Source: Curvularia sp. ZM96 (taxonomy: Eukaryota; Ascomycota; Dothideomycetes; Pleosporales; Pleosporaceae). Taken from it: a stretch of 64,000 nucleotides of DNA. Made by a program: the position numbers and the translations under genes. The stretch lies in assembly GCA_022457065.1 (NCBI GenBank), contig JAJGBQ010000005.1, forward strand, positions 1,922,001 to 1,986,000, written 5' to 3'. Below are positions 35,100-45,379 of the stretch, piece after piece (position 1 is the stretch's first letter; every line of letters starts with the position of its first letter). Under the pieces are notes generated by a model. That model was not told the origin of the DNA. It saw only the letters and a list, made by a program, of their open reading frames with translations, and did not search any database.

Positions 35100-38000
35100 T
35101 AGATACGGGAGCTAGCGCTTACTTTGTAAACCCCGTATAAGTTAAGAAGTATTAACTTAATACTATTCTAGTAGCTAGACTAATACGATTATCGCTAGTA
35201 GATAGTAGGGAGGTAGGAAAACTTACTTAAGCGATTAACGTTCTAATTTAACACGGGACTTATACCTATTAAGTGCTCTACTACGTTACTAATATTAGTA
35301 AATACAACTTTATCTTTAGTATAAACTAGATAGATCTCTACTAACTTGCTATTTACTTTAGCAACTAAAGATCTCTTATATTCTCTAACTTATACTATAG
35401 ACTTAACTGTCTATATAAAGGACTGCTAGAAATAGTATACGATAATAGCGTCTACTATAGCTAGGTTTAGTTTATTAAAGAAGAATACAAACAAAGTTAA
35501 CTTAAGTTAAAGCTAAAGGAAGGTTGTAAGACAGAGAATACTATAATAGACATCTATCTTATATTAGCCTTAGCTATAACTAAGATAGCCGCAAGAAACC
35601 CTGCTAGAGTCCTATAGGTTGAGCCACGACACTAGGAAAGACTTAAGAAACCTCTAGATAAAGAACTAGATAAATTTAGGATAGCTGCCATCTTCTAGAA
35701 TAACTTTAAGAAATATATAAAGAAAATAGAGCAACCGCCTATAACTAAAAAATAGATTAGTTAACTCGTACCTGATTAGGTTCTTAATAAGTTACTTAAT
35801 CTATTTAACCTCTACTTAACTTACTAATTATCTGAGCGGCGACCTAGAGTTAATTATCTAATTGAGCTCCTTCTAGGAATATCTGTACTAAAGCCCTATA
35901 TCTATGGTCTTACCCGTATTAAGACTAAGACAGTTAAGAAATATATAGAAGACATACTACAGAAAGGGTTAATTTAAGCTAGTAACTCTCCTTTTGCTTC
36001 TCTAGTTTTAATCGTCTGTAAGCCTAGAGGTAGTCTGCGAGTCTACGTCGATTATCGCGCACTTAATAGCGTAACAAAAAAGAATTGTAACGTGCCGCCT
36101 ATAATTAAGAAGACACTAGTAAGAATAGCTAAGGTACGTATTATAAGTCTAGTAGATATAGTCGCCGCCTTTAACACTATCTATATTAGAGAAGGCGATA
36201 AGGAGAAGACCGCCTTCCTTACACGATATAGATTATATAAATACAACGTTATACCTTTTGGGCTGTGCAACGCTCTAGGCACGTTCTAGAACTTTATTAA
36301 CGACGCTCTGCGCGAGTATCTCGACGTAATCTGTACAGCTTACTTAGACGATATTTTAATCTATAGTAAGTAGGAAGAAGATTATAGATTATACGTTCTT
36401 AAGGTTCTTTATAAACTTTAAGCAGCTAAGATGTCGTTAGATCCTACTAAGTGCAAGTTTGAGATAACACGAGTTAAGTACTTAGGCCTAATACTTACTA
36501 CTAATAGTATTAAGATAGACCTAGATAAGGTGTCTATAGTACTTAAATAGAGACTTCTTTATTCTGTTAAAGACGTCTAATTATTTCTAGGCTTTTGTAA
36601 CTTCTATTAACGCTTTATTAAAGGTTTTTTATATATTACTAAGCTGCTTATAGAGCTTACTAAAGATAGGAGCTAGCACCGCTTCCCGCTGTAGATAGAT
36701 AGCGCAGCTGCTTAAGTATTTGAACGTCTTAAGGTAGCGTTTAAGGTAGTAGGCGTACTGGTATACTTTAACCTAGATTTAGAGACTTAGTTAGAAACTA
36801 ACGCGTCTGACTTTGTTACCGCTGCCGTCCTATTATAGATGGTTAATAGTATACTCTGTCTAGTTATCTTCCTCTCTTATAAAATGACGCCCGCTAAATG
36901 TAACTATAAGATATATAATAAGGAACTGCTAGCTATTATCTACGCTTTTAAAGAATAGTGTTTTAAGTTATTAGATACTAAAGATCTAATACTTGTCTTG
37001 TCTAACTATTAAGTCTTGTAGATATTTATAACGATAAAGCGACTTAACTGCTGTTAGGCTCGCTAGGCTAAGTTTCTAGCTAAATTTAACTTCTGTATTA
37101 AGTACTAACTGGGTAAGCAAGGCATAAAGCCTAACGCGCTTACTAGACGACTAGGAGACCTACCTGCTAACGTAAACGATACCCGTCGATAGCACTAAGT
37201 ATAAGTAATTATTAAGTCTAATTAGGTTAATTCTAAATACTGTGTTGCTTACTTTAGCCTTAACTTTAATAGTAGTAGCTGACACGCTGTATATTTAGGC
37301 TAACTACTTATAAACGAGCTTGAAGAATCTCCTATCTCTCTCGCTATAATAATGTACTAGAACAGTAAGACTAATAACTTTAGCGATAAGTACCTCTTTG
37401 CTATAGTAGCCATAACTGTCAAACGTGTATCTAGTAACGACGCCCTACCGCGAGGGGATCTTAATAAGACCCTAGATAAAGCTAATATACTCGAGACTAT
37501 TAGGTAAGCATACGCGGATAATAAGGTAGTAAGGGATATTATATAGGCTAATGTCTAAAGATAACGTAGGATACCCTATTACTTAATCTATAGACCCTAG
37601 TAAATCTAGTTAGAGTTAGGTAACTACTCTATATATAACGGAGTCCTTTACGTTAAAGGTAAGATATATATACCTAACTCTAGGACGTTAAGAACTCGAG
37701 TAATTAAATATATCTATTAAACGTACTATGGAGGCCACAGCGGCAAGCACGGTAGCTATAACACGCTTAACTAGTAGTATTATTAGTCTAGAATGATTAA
37801 CGACGTCGCTTAATACGTTAAAAACTGCCTGTTATGCTGTAGAGCCAAACTCTACTAAGATAGTAAGCATGGTCTACTATATCTACTACTAATCTCTAAT
37901 AGGTACTAGAGCAGTATAAGCATAGATTACATTACTTACCTGCCCTCTTATACTGATAACGGACAGACATACGCTAATATTCTAGTAGTAGTCGATAGAC

Positions 38001-38450
38001 TTAGTAAGAAAAAGAAGTTTATACTTATAATAGATTTAAAAGTTAATACCCTAGTACGAGCCTTCATAGAATATATTTAGCGCGAAGAAGAATACCCTAA
38101 CAACATTATAAGCGACTAAGGCGCTTAATTCCTGTCTTACTTCTAGACTAGATTATGCTAACGACTAGGTATAAGGCTAAAGCTGTCTACTAGATATTAT
38201 CTAGAAATGGATAGACAGACAGAAAACGTAAACGTCTAGCTTAAGTAATATCTGCGATCTTACGTTAATTATAAATAGGATAACTAGGCTTTATTCTTAC
38301 CAATAGCTAAATTTGAGGCAAATAACGCTGTTAACGCTAGTACTAGAACTATAGCCTTTTGGCTTACTAAAGGATATAACCTAAAGTTAGGATTAGAACT
38401 ACTAAAGCTAAATATAGGCGCTACCGCTCCTGCCTGATGTAATTAAGACA
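35100..38450 (+). pseudogene. pol region of outer element (PR-RT-RH-IN)
   Basis: Protease-like VDTGASA near 35100; reverse transcriptase with ISLVDIVAAFNTI and IPFGLCNALGTF in the longest surviving frame (36092-36289), then YLDDILIYSK near 36340; RNase H-like ETNASDF near 36796; and integrase with HSGKHGSYNTL near 37737. The order proves Ty3/gypsy type. Nearly every Gln and Trp position has become a stop. Confidence 0.85.
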
Positions 38451-39626
38451 ATGCTGATAAATTTGCTAAGAAGCTTAACGCACTACGTAAAACCCTACGC
38501 TTAGAGTTATAATAGGCGTAAGTAAAGTAGGTAGAGTATACTAATAAAGACTGCCTCCCCGTATCTAAGTTTAAGGTTAGTAATAGAGTTATGCTAGATA
38601 CTAGAAATTTCTAGACGACCTGACTAAACTAATCGTTAGATTATAAAAACTGCGGTCTATTTACTATTACCTAAGTTATTAATAATATAGCTTATAAACT
38701 TCTACTGCCTTCTAAGATAGGAAAACTATATAACGTTTTCTACTTCTAGTTACTACACCTCTATAACAATAACTTACTATCTAGATAGTACTAGGATACT
38801 ACCCTAGCTAAGTTCGCCGACCTGAACGACGAGAATAATACAGACTATGAAGTTAAAGCGGTACTTAACTTACGTATTAATAAAAGGCTTAAGGACCCTT
38901 ACTCTCGTAGAGGACTCTTATAATACTTAGTTAAATAGGCTAACTATCTAGAGAGAGCGAACAACCCTTTCTGGGAACTATATATAAACCTTGTTGATAG
39001 CCTAGACTTAGTAGATATCTTTTATAAGGCTAAGCTAAAATACTCTAGACTATATTGGAAGTTTACTACGCTTATAGAATAATAGAAGTTGCTTATGCGA
39101 AGTATTGAATAAAGTTGAATAGCTAGTCCTAGCCACACTATAACTGCTATATAGTAAGTATCTACGTAATATCTTACTCGCGACACGTTATAGCGATAAG
39201 AAGGATACTGCTACTGTCTAGCGTAGTAAGGTGTGCGAAGATAGCTTCTAATAATATCTAATTCTAAATATAGCAACTATAGTTGACGTACTATGTCTGA
39301 TAATACAACAGGTTGTGGATACGGGGTTACTTATAGACTAGAGGCTTTACTACTATGCCTAGTTGATAACTAATATAACCTACGTTAACTCTCTACGTAT
39401 TAGACGACGCAGTACTTACCTGTAAGATAGACAAGTAACCACGCTAGATCCGCGTGAACTACTATAATTATGTCACTAGCTAATATCTTGCTATTCTTCT
39501 TTGTTATTCTTGTTTAACCTAAGTAGCTTTTGCGACACGGGTATAATAGCTATTTAGGCTAGTAGAAGCTTTCGCGTAGCTATGCCGAGCTAACTATTTA
39601 TTAAGCGTTAGAACTTGCTCTTTTTT
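38451..39626 (+). pseudogene. 3' end of outer retroelement
   Basis: Stop-ridden remnant of the integrase C-terminal region and 3' untranslated part, ending at the polypurine tract at 39627-39640. No separate gene seen. Confidence 0.6.
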
Positions 39627-39640
39627 AGAGGGGGGAGTAG

Positions 39641-39816
39641 TGTCATAGATGCGACTTGAACCTACGACTCTCGCTTAGCTTAGGGTCATGTAACCTCGCT
39701 TGACTAAGCGAGGAACACTAAAGCTACCTCTCCTATGTAGACTAGTACTGCACGCAGTATCTCACTAGATAGAGGCAATTCAACCAATACTATTGCAGTG
39801 TACCCGTGCCTTTACA
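39641..39816 (+). repeat. 3' LTR of outer element
   Basis: 176-bp partner of 24660-24835, preceded by the polypurine tract at 39627-39640 and followed by TAAG, which repeats the four bases left of the 5' LTR. Confidence 0.92.
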
Positions 39817-40050
39817 TAAGAAGTATATTAAGCTTACAATAGGTATCTTAATAGCTATAAAACTCGCTCACTTATGAAACACATTATATAAATTAATATA
39901 TTTATAAATCTATACGAGCCTTACACGTGACATTTGTCAATAATATTTTCCCTCTTATCAAATCCCCCTCTTGACCAATCTCATAGCATGCGAATGAATT
40001 GGCTAGGTAATAATGCTAGCATAATGCTAGCAATTATTAATCACTGACAC

Positions 40051-40116
40051 GGCAGTTGTATAGCGCTTACATGGGAACTGTATAGTGCTTACACGGCAAC
40101 TTTATAGCGCTTATAT
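40051..40116. repeat. three tandem 22-bp repeats upstream of the secreted-protein gene
   Basis: Copies at 40051-40072, 40073-40094 and 40095-40116 share the core ATAGCGCTTA or ATAGTGCTTA; most differences are transitions. They end about 70 bp before the TATA box of the gene at 40263, so they may be promoter elements. Confidence 0.85.
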
Positions 40117-40188
40117 AGTGGACATTACATCTCTATACGAGCCTCGCCTACTTTTCGGTACTGTAATAATAAATAAGGCCGGTGTTGC

Positions 40189-40196
40189 TATATAAA
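40189..40196 (+). promoter_or_regulatory. TATA box of the secreted-protein gene
   Basis: TATATAAA, 67 bp before the start codon at 40263, with a pyrimidine-rich stretch downstream where transcription would start. Two upstream ATGs (40205 and 40211) open a 23-codon frame overlapping the main start by 14 bases; they may lie upstream of the transcription start. Confidence 0.6.
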
Positions 40197-40262
40197 CGCT
40201 TTCAATGAAAATGCTTGTCGTCTTTCTATCTACACCCAGAGCCATACTTTTATATCAGCAAG

Positions 40263-40716
40263 ATGCTTACACCTAATCTTTCAGGGATAGTCATGACTAT
40301 TCTTCTTGTAGCTTCTACTTGCAATGCTACGCCCATTACCTTTCATTGTGGCAAGAAGCCTACTTCTGGACCGGGTTATCCAGGGGTAAGTCATTTTACT
40401 TGCGTGCTTGAATCTCTGTCGTCTACTCTAATATAACATATTAACTCCTTGCTTCTATAGGCGTCAAATTGTTCGGCAAACGATCAGTTCGATTGTCAAT
40501 TAGCACTTCCAGGAAATGGTGTTGTAAGCAATTCGCTAAAGCCCAAGACATTTTGAGCGGAGACTCACTCTTTACTTCTCTCCTTTAGTGCAAGCAAGGC
40601 TATCGAGCATACCAAGCTTGGACGTACGTTGTACTATAATCTAACATATTTTCATACGACTAATTATAAACAGGAATAGTTTTGGGAGTTGCGAATGCTG
40701 GTTTTATGACAACTAG
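40263..40716 (+). CDS. small secreted cysteine-rich protein, candidate effector
   Basis: Four exons: 40263-40385, 40461-40523, 40589-40623 and 40674-40716, with GT-AG introns of 75, 65 and 50 bp (GTAAGT, GTAAGC and GTACGT donors; TATAG, TTTAG and AACAG acceptors). The joined frame is 87 residues and ends in TAG. Residues 1-22 look like a signal peptide: a hydrophobic core around 9-18, then a likely cut after Cys-Asn-Ala22. The mature part of about 65 residues has six cysteines (29, 45, 53, 63, 80, 82), enough for three disulfides, and is rich in Gly, Tyr and Trp. I do not recognise the family. All junctions keep frame and no stop is present, although strongly RIPed elements lie under 0.5 kb away. 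An apoplastic effector is plausible but unproven; size, signal, cysteines and setting are the only evidence. Confidence 0.68.
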
Positions 40717-41310
40717 TAGCCGAAGGCTTCTATACCTTGTAACGGAACAAACGTCCTTATTACTCGGGCCCAACGGCTTCTGTAGCAGAATTTCAATGAA
40801 ATTGTCTGTGCTCCGTACAGGACTATCATCTCCACGATAATGGTCACCTTGATGACAACATATACTTTAATCTTGGATCTAAGCTAAATAGATATAAGAA
40901 GTTTGTTGGAGATTAGGCTACTTAGTGCCCTATAACGTCGGATCTGCAATCAATCGATCTTTAGGACTGCTAACATCTCTATATTCTAGCGATCTCTATC
41001 GTCTTGCTACTAGAGTAACATGGCTGTATTATATTATGTATATTATACTCATCCTATTCGGTTTCAGCCGCGTTTTCTCCGCAGCTATGCTCAGCATGGC
41101 TGGCGTAGCCAACAGCCGACGCCGCGCAGACGTTAATCCACGCCGTCTCACGTCATCCCCCTATGGGAGCCAGCTGTTCCTAGAGGCCTGCATTTCCCTC
41201 TCCATCGCTATCTACAATCAGGCTGCTACTTTATCTGTGTAATGGCATACTATGCTTATAAGCCCGTACAGGCGTGTTGCCTCGTGTTTTGCGGCCACGA
41301 TTCCTACGTT
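40717..41310. other. 3' flank of the secreted-protein gene
   Basis: About 600 bp between the small gene and the right inverted repeat. A 105-codon frame at 40925-41242 has a hydrophobic stretch but begins in AT-rich sequence and has no domain or splice support, so I do not call it a gene. Composition changes near 41070 from AT-rich to GC-rich, suggesting joined sequences of different origin. Confidence 0.4.
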
Positions 41311-41381
41311 GGTTATCGAAGTTATCGTGTAGAATAACTCGAATAAGCTGCTTACGTTTCTACGAGTGTAGACATGTGGCC
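41311..41381 (-). repeat. right terminal inverted repeat, 71 bp
   Basis: Inverted partner of 24560-24630. It lies about 600 bp downstream of the secreted-protein gene and is followed by TAACTTAC. Confidence 0.8.
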
Positions 41382-41955
41382 TAACTTACTTTGTCATTCT
41401 CAAGGTCCGACGTACGGAATTACATGACATAGGGATCATAGAACTTCAACGGAATATAGAATGCGGACTGAGAATTTTTGAGCTGAGCACATGTGAGTGG
41501 AGCGACGTACACTTCAAAGCTCTACTGTGATTCGAGTCCATGACTTGTTTACATCTAATACTAGGCAATTGTGTCACTATTTGACTCGGATTTAAAAGTG
41601 AGTTCTGTCATGGTAACGCTGGTTGTGATGCGGAATTTCCTATAGGAATTGGCTTACTGACGCAATGTGAAGCATATACAAATTATCAGTCTGATACTTG
41701 AGGACTTTCCCAGTAACAGCGCACAGTGCCCAACCAAATCGTCACACCCAATGTTCTTCCACAACACAACACTGTTCACCCACCATGCCATCCAAGTATA
41801 TATGCTCTATATCGTATACCGCGCCCCGACCCATAATTTTCCAATGTTTCAAACAGTTATTCTTATAGGAAATCCTAACGCCACAAGCGCACAAACCGCA
41901 GCGGAACAAAGGAGACAAAAATCACACCTCAAACCACTATATATGATTATCATCA
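41382..41955. other. intergenic region right of the transposon nest
   Basis: About 575 bp from the right inverted repeat to the next start codon. A tRNA B-box-like word (GATTCGAGTCC near 41529) is isolated and has no cloverleaf around it. The last 200 bp are the probable promoter and leader of the next gene. Confidence 0.4.
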
Positions 41956-42921
41956 ATGTCTTATCCACAGCGGATAGAGCCGGAATCATCGCTTCAAAGC
42001 GCCTTAGCGGCAGCTTCTTCTCTCTACCAATACAATACGGGCACAGCAGCAAAGCTATCGAGACCTCGCCGCTACGCCCACGTAATGCACAAGCTGCCAC
42101 CGGCGCTAGATTTAAGCAGAAGTACTACCACGGAACTCAATGCAATGATCGACGCGCATTTGGCATGGCAAGAAGAGGGCGGTGCGCGGCCAACGAGCAA
42201 AGGCACGTTGCTGGTGGACTGGGATGGTAGCGGAGATCCAGTGGTATCGTATCGAAAGGTGGAAGTGGAGCTATTTGAAGAGGAAGAAGTTAAGAATAAC
42301 CAGGATGAGGTCGTAGTAGAAGAGAGGGCAGAAGAGGAAGAGCAGTGGTTTATGCAGCCACTGGTTCCCTCGCCATTGCGCAGTGTAGCATCGATGTCTC
42401 TGCCATCTTCGCCCATGTGCAGAGACTTTGCTTCCATGCCATCGTCGCCTTTCTACAATGGATCTTTCGTTTCAATGCCGGTGTCGCCAGCGGCTACGGA
42501 GCCGATTACCAGGATGTCCTTTGACCGCGCGCGTAGCAGGCTGAATACACACAAGGCGCTGCCACTTTTACCAGAACAGAAGGAGTTCCCTGTCACAGAA
42601 GGGTATTTGAAGTGGGACGAAAGATCCTTTTACGAGCCTGTATGTGCGTATACGGGGCTTTCTGGGCTTACGCTTGAGCGGTATACGTCGCATTGTTCGC
42701 ACTCGCAGCACACAAGCTTAGAGTCGATAGTTGAGGAGAGGTACGCGGTGCACAGGAATTACGATGCGGTTGACGTAGAGGACTGGGTGGAAAGAAAAAC
42801 AGAAAAAAGGCGGGAAAGAAATGGACGGAAGAAAGAGGGGAGAGGGACAAGGGGGAAGCTCCTGTGTGCCCTGGATAAGGAGTGGTGTGGAGCGAAGAAA
42901 GTGTTGAAGAAGATGTTCTGA
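41956..42921 (+). CDS. hypothetical acidic/basic protein, 321 aa
   Basis: Single open frame of 321 residues with good codon character. I do not recognise a family. Visible features are an N-terminal region with PRRYAHVMHKLPPALDLSRS and a helix ending in AHLAWQ, a strongly acidic run at about 105-130 (EEEEV and EERAEEEE), a Ser/Pro-rich region with three SMP.SP-type repeats at about 145-180, the short motif KALPLLP, and a very basic C-terminus (KTEKRRERNGRKKEGRGTRGK). No signal peptide or membrane segment. Proteins of this layout are frequent lineage-restricted Dothideomycete genes. It converges on the alcohol dehydrogenase gene. Confidence 0.65.
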   Translation: MSYPQRIEPESSLQSALAAASSLYQYNTGTAAKLSRPRRYAHVMHKLPPALDLSRSTTTELNAMIDAHLAWQEEGGARPTSKGTLLVDWDGSGDPVVSYRKVEVELFEEEEVKNNQDEVVVEERAEEEEQWFMQPLVPSPLRSVASMSLPSSPMCRDFASMPSSPFYNGSFVSMPVSPAATEPITRMSFDRARSRLNTHKALPLLPEQKEFPVTEGYLKWDERSFYEPVCAYTGLSGLTLERYTSHCSHSQHTSLESIVEERYAVHRNYDAVDVEDWVERKTEKRRERNGRKKEGRGTRGKLLCALDKEWCGAKKVLKKMF

Positions 42922-43425
42922 AAACGGGACGCACAATGCGGAGGAGGATTAACTGTCTCTGGCTGTAGATAGTCGGAGTTGGAGGAGATGGATGTAAATG
43001 TTGTGCTGAGGAGGTGATAGAGATTCGGCATGGTTGGTTGCTGTATTGAGATTTCCCTCAGATAACACACTGCTTGATAATTCAACTAAACGTTTGATTG
43101 TAAGAGCATGCTTGATACACTAGAGTTATGTCTAAGATGAAAAATTAAGAGGAGCGAAATATCATCGTAGTGTTCGCGGATACATAAGGACTCGTCTGCA
43201 TTTTATAAAACAAGAGCTGATGAAGCCAGTCATGCAAGGCAAAGGCGATACGATTGCGCGCACAGTGTCACTCATTACCATAGAATATTCACTCATTGCA
43301 TCCAAATCGCTTACTCGTTCAACAAATGAAATTCGTAAAACTCTATCATCGGTATCTCGTGCACAACACAATCAGACATTACCACTACCCAGTTCTTCTT
43401 CTCCCATTCTTCTCAACTCATCCGT
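42922..43425. other. convergent intergenic region
   Basis: About 500 bp of 3' flanking sequence between two convergent genes. Nothing else supported. Confidence 0.55.
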
Positions 43426-44424
43426 CTACTGCTGTGGCAGCAGAACGCCACGGTACCTCATCTTGCCATCCCTCAGCGTAGCCATAGCCTCTTCGATACC
43501 CTTCTCATTAAGTGGGAACTCCATGTTCATAGGCTTGATGCCGTGCAGCGCCGAGAACCTCAGCATGTCCCTGTGGACCTGGCGAGCCGCAACAACAGAT
43601 CCCTGTACAGTGATGCCACTGGTAATGAGGGGCATCTGAGGGAAAGTAAAGTCGCCTTGAGAGACGGTGAGAGGGAAAATCGTGGCGTTAGAGTTGAGAG
43701 CAGGGATGATGAGCTTCCAGTCAGGCATGACAGAGGTAGTAATGAGGAGCACATCGATCTTGCGGCTGATGTTGATTTCCGACTTGCCCTTCATGGCGAT
43801 GAACTCCCTAGCACCGAGCTTCGTGGCCTCGTCCTTCTTGCTGTCAGAGCCGGAGAAGACGACAACGTCGCAGCCCATCTTGGCCGCGTACTGAATAGCG
43901 AGATGGCCAAGACCGCCAACACCCATGACACCGACTCGGTCGGTGGGTCGGACATTGTATGCGTGAAGGGCGTTGAAAACGGTGGCTCCACCACACATCA
44001 GAGGTGCGGCCTCAGCGTCGGTGAGTTCTTCTGGCACCTTGAATAGGAAGGCCTCGCGCCACACAGCGTGCGAGGCAAAGCTGCCTTGGTCTAAGTTGTG
44101 CATGCCGTACATCTCGCGCTCCTCGCAGTATGTTTCGCGGCCAGTCAGACACTTTTCGCAGTGTCCGCAGCAGTTGTGCTCGTAGCCCCAGCCAACACGG
44201 TCGCCCTTCTTGAGTTCCCTGACGTTGGGTCCGACCTCCTCGACTATACCGACTCCCTCGTGGCCAAGCACCATATTGGCTTCCTTGTAGTGCTCATCTG
44301 TTCCGCAGAGACCCGAGGCGGTAATGCGAAGGAGAACTTGGTCGTCCTTAAGGTCCGGCTTGGTGGTCTCCGACTTGACAATCTTGCCCTCTTTGGAGCC
44401 CTTGTAGACGGTGAAAGTAGGCAT
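43426..44424 (-). CDS. zinc-dependent alcohol dehydrogenase (MDR, CAD-like)
   Basis: Intronless 332-residue medium-chain dehydrogenase/reductase, oxidising an alcohol or reducing an aldehyde with a nicotinamide cofactor. Catalytic zinc ligands are visible as C40, H55-E56 in GHEGVG, and C144. Structural zinc ligands are C86, C89, C92 and C100 with the expected CX2CX2CX7C spacing. The Rossmann motif GVGGLG is at 168-173, and the Ser-rich FSGSDSKK at 189-195 suggests NADP(H) preference as in cinnamyl-alcohol-dehydrogenase-type enzymes. It is slightly shorter than usual (about 350), mainly at the N-terminus and between C40 and H55. The true substrate cannot be told. The region right of 44424 is its promoter. 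Confidence 0.92.
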   Translation of the reverse strand: MPTFTVYKGSKEGKIVKSETTKPDLKDDQVLLRITASGLCGTDEHYKEANMVLGHEGVGIVEEVGPNVRELKKGDRVGWGYEHNCCGHCEKCLTGRETYCEEREMYGMHNLDQGSFASHAVWREAFLFKVPEELTDAEAAPLMCGGATVFNALHAYNVRPTDRVGVMGVGGLGHLAIQYAAKMGCDVVVFSGSDSKKDEATKLGAREFIAMKGKSEINISRKIDVLLITTSVMPDWKLIIPALNSNATIFPLTVSQGDFTFPQMPLITSGITVQGSVVAARQVHRDMLRFSALHGIKPMNMEFPLNEKGIEEAMATLRDGKMRYRGVLLPQQ

Positions 44425-45342
44425 TTTGGTAGCGGTAGTATCAAGGCTGATGTTTTGGAAGGAACAATAGAAGAAATCGGATCAATTAAATGACAATTGC
44501 TTGGGTATCTTTCCTTGAGAAAAGGCGAGTTTGTTGAAAAGGTTGAGATGCTGTTATGATGAAAATGACAGCGAGCAACCTACATCTTATATGAAGCAGC
44601 GGATTGCTCATTCTTACCCCTGCTATGACCAAAAGGAGTTAAGACATATCTCCATTGCATAACCCGCAGAAAGAACGTGTTGGAAAACTTTCAGATCGAA
44701 TGACGTCGCCGACTGATCATGTACCAGGGTCCCTCTTTGGGGTCTAGAGCTTTTTGGCATCTCGCCGCTACCCCAACTACCACACCCTAGACCAGTTGTC
44801 CATGCGCGCTAAAACGTTGCAATTGGACTAGCGGAATGGCACCAATCCGCCCGCACCGAGCTAATAGAGCATCGCAGCAATGCCATCGTCTTTGTAAGCT
44901 TATTTTCCTGCATAATCAGTCACCAAGATATGGGGTGCCTATTGAATGTTTCAGGCGGCTGTCGACTAAACATTCTACAGCTCCGTGTCTTCTGAATCCT
45001 GCGCAATTGCAGTTGGGAAACAGATGCGTCACGAAAGGAAAAACCTCGGACAATCTCGGCACGATCATCCTGCATCGATCTAGATATTTGTATTCCCCAA
45101 CAACCGATAGGGCTCTGACATGTGCCAGCGCCTTGTCGTTGTGGAGCCAAAGAGCCGCAAAGACGTTTGTCTGCCATGGGTGTCAACTCCGCAAACCATG
45201 ACGCAACCTAAGGCAAGGTTACGGAGCGCCAGCTACACCACACGGCCGAAGGTATTCGGACCTGAGACAAACTTTGAACTTCCAGGGATTATTTTGCCTT
45301 TTTTCCATTGTCTCACTTACTAAGAAAGTACAGCTGAGCAGA

Positions 45343-45379
45343 TTGCTCGATGTTTACTCTCGTTGCTCGATGTTTACTC
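45343..45379. repeat. direct repeat, 17 bp twice
   Basis: TTGCTCGATGTTTACTC occurs at 45343-45359 and again at 45363-45379, a 20-bp period. Origin and role unknown. Confidence 0.85.

Larger units (their letters stand above)
24660..39816 (+). mobile_element. RIP-degraded Ty3/gypsy LTR retrotransposon (outer), split by a second element
   Basis: Plus-strand element with 176-bp LTRs at both ends, flanked by TAAG on each side (24656-24659 and 39817-39820; 4 bp visible). A purine tract AGAGGGGGGAGTAG abuts the 3' LTR. Remnants appear in Ty3/gypsy order: gag-like near 33900, protease-like DTGA near 35105, reverse transcriptase near 36000-36400 (best frame 36092-36289), RNase H near 36770-37000, and an integrase-like stretch near 37700-38300. 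Coding frames are full of TAA/TAG stops, and the region is extremely rich in TA with few TG or CA, as expected after heavy RIP. The inner element at 25472-32841 interrupts its 5' part. It is surely inactive. Confidence 0.9.
24560..41381. mobile_element. putative TIR DNA transposon containing a small secreted protein gene and nested retroelements
   Basis: The segments 24560-24630 and 41311-41381 are inverted copies of one 71-bp sequence that agree at roughly 87 percent of positions, with most differences transitions; the core CCACATGTCTACACTCGTAG is identical in both. The outer end is GACC on the left and GGCC on the right, each bordered by TA. An imperfect 8-bp flank (TAACTAAC against TAACTTAC) is also possible, so the superfamily (Tc1/mariner-like TA duplication or hAT-like 8 bp) cannot be decided. 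Without the two retroelements the unit is about 1.66 kb. It has no visible transposase, so it would be non-autonomous, and it contains the four-exon secreted-protein gene at 40263-40716. The alternative is two copies of one repeat family lying in opposite orientation by chance. Confidence 0.55.

Noticed and set aside
40925..41242. 105-codon ORF within the TIR unit
   Set aside because: Hydrophobic start in AT-rich sequence, no domain, composition changes in mid-frame. Kept only as a composition note.
41520..41545. Isolated tRNA B-box-like sequence
   Set aside because: GATTCGAGTCC alone, with no A box at suitable distance and no cloverleaf arms.
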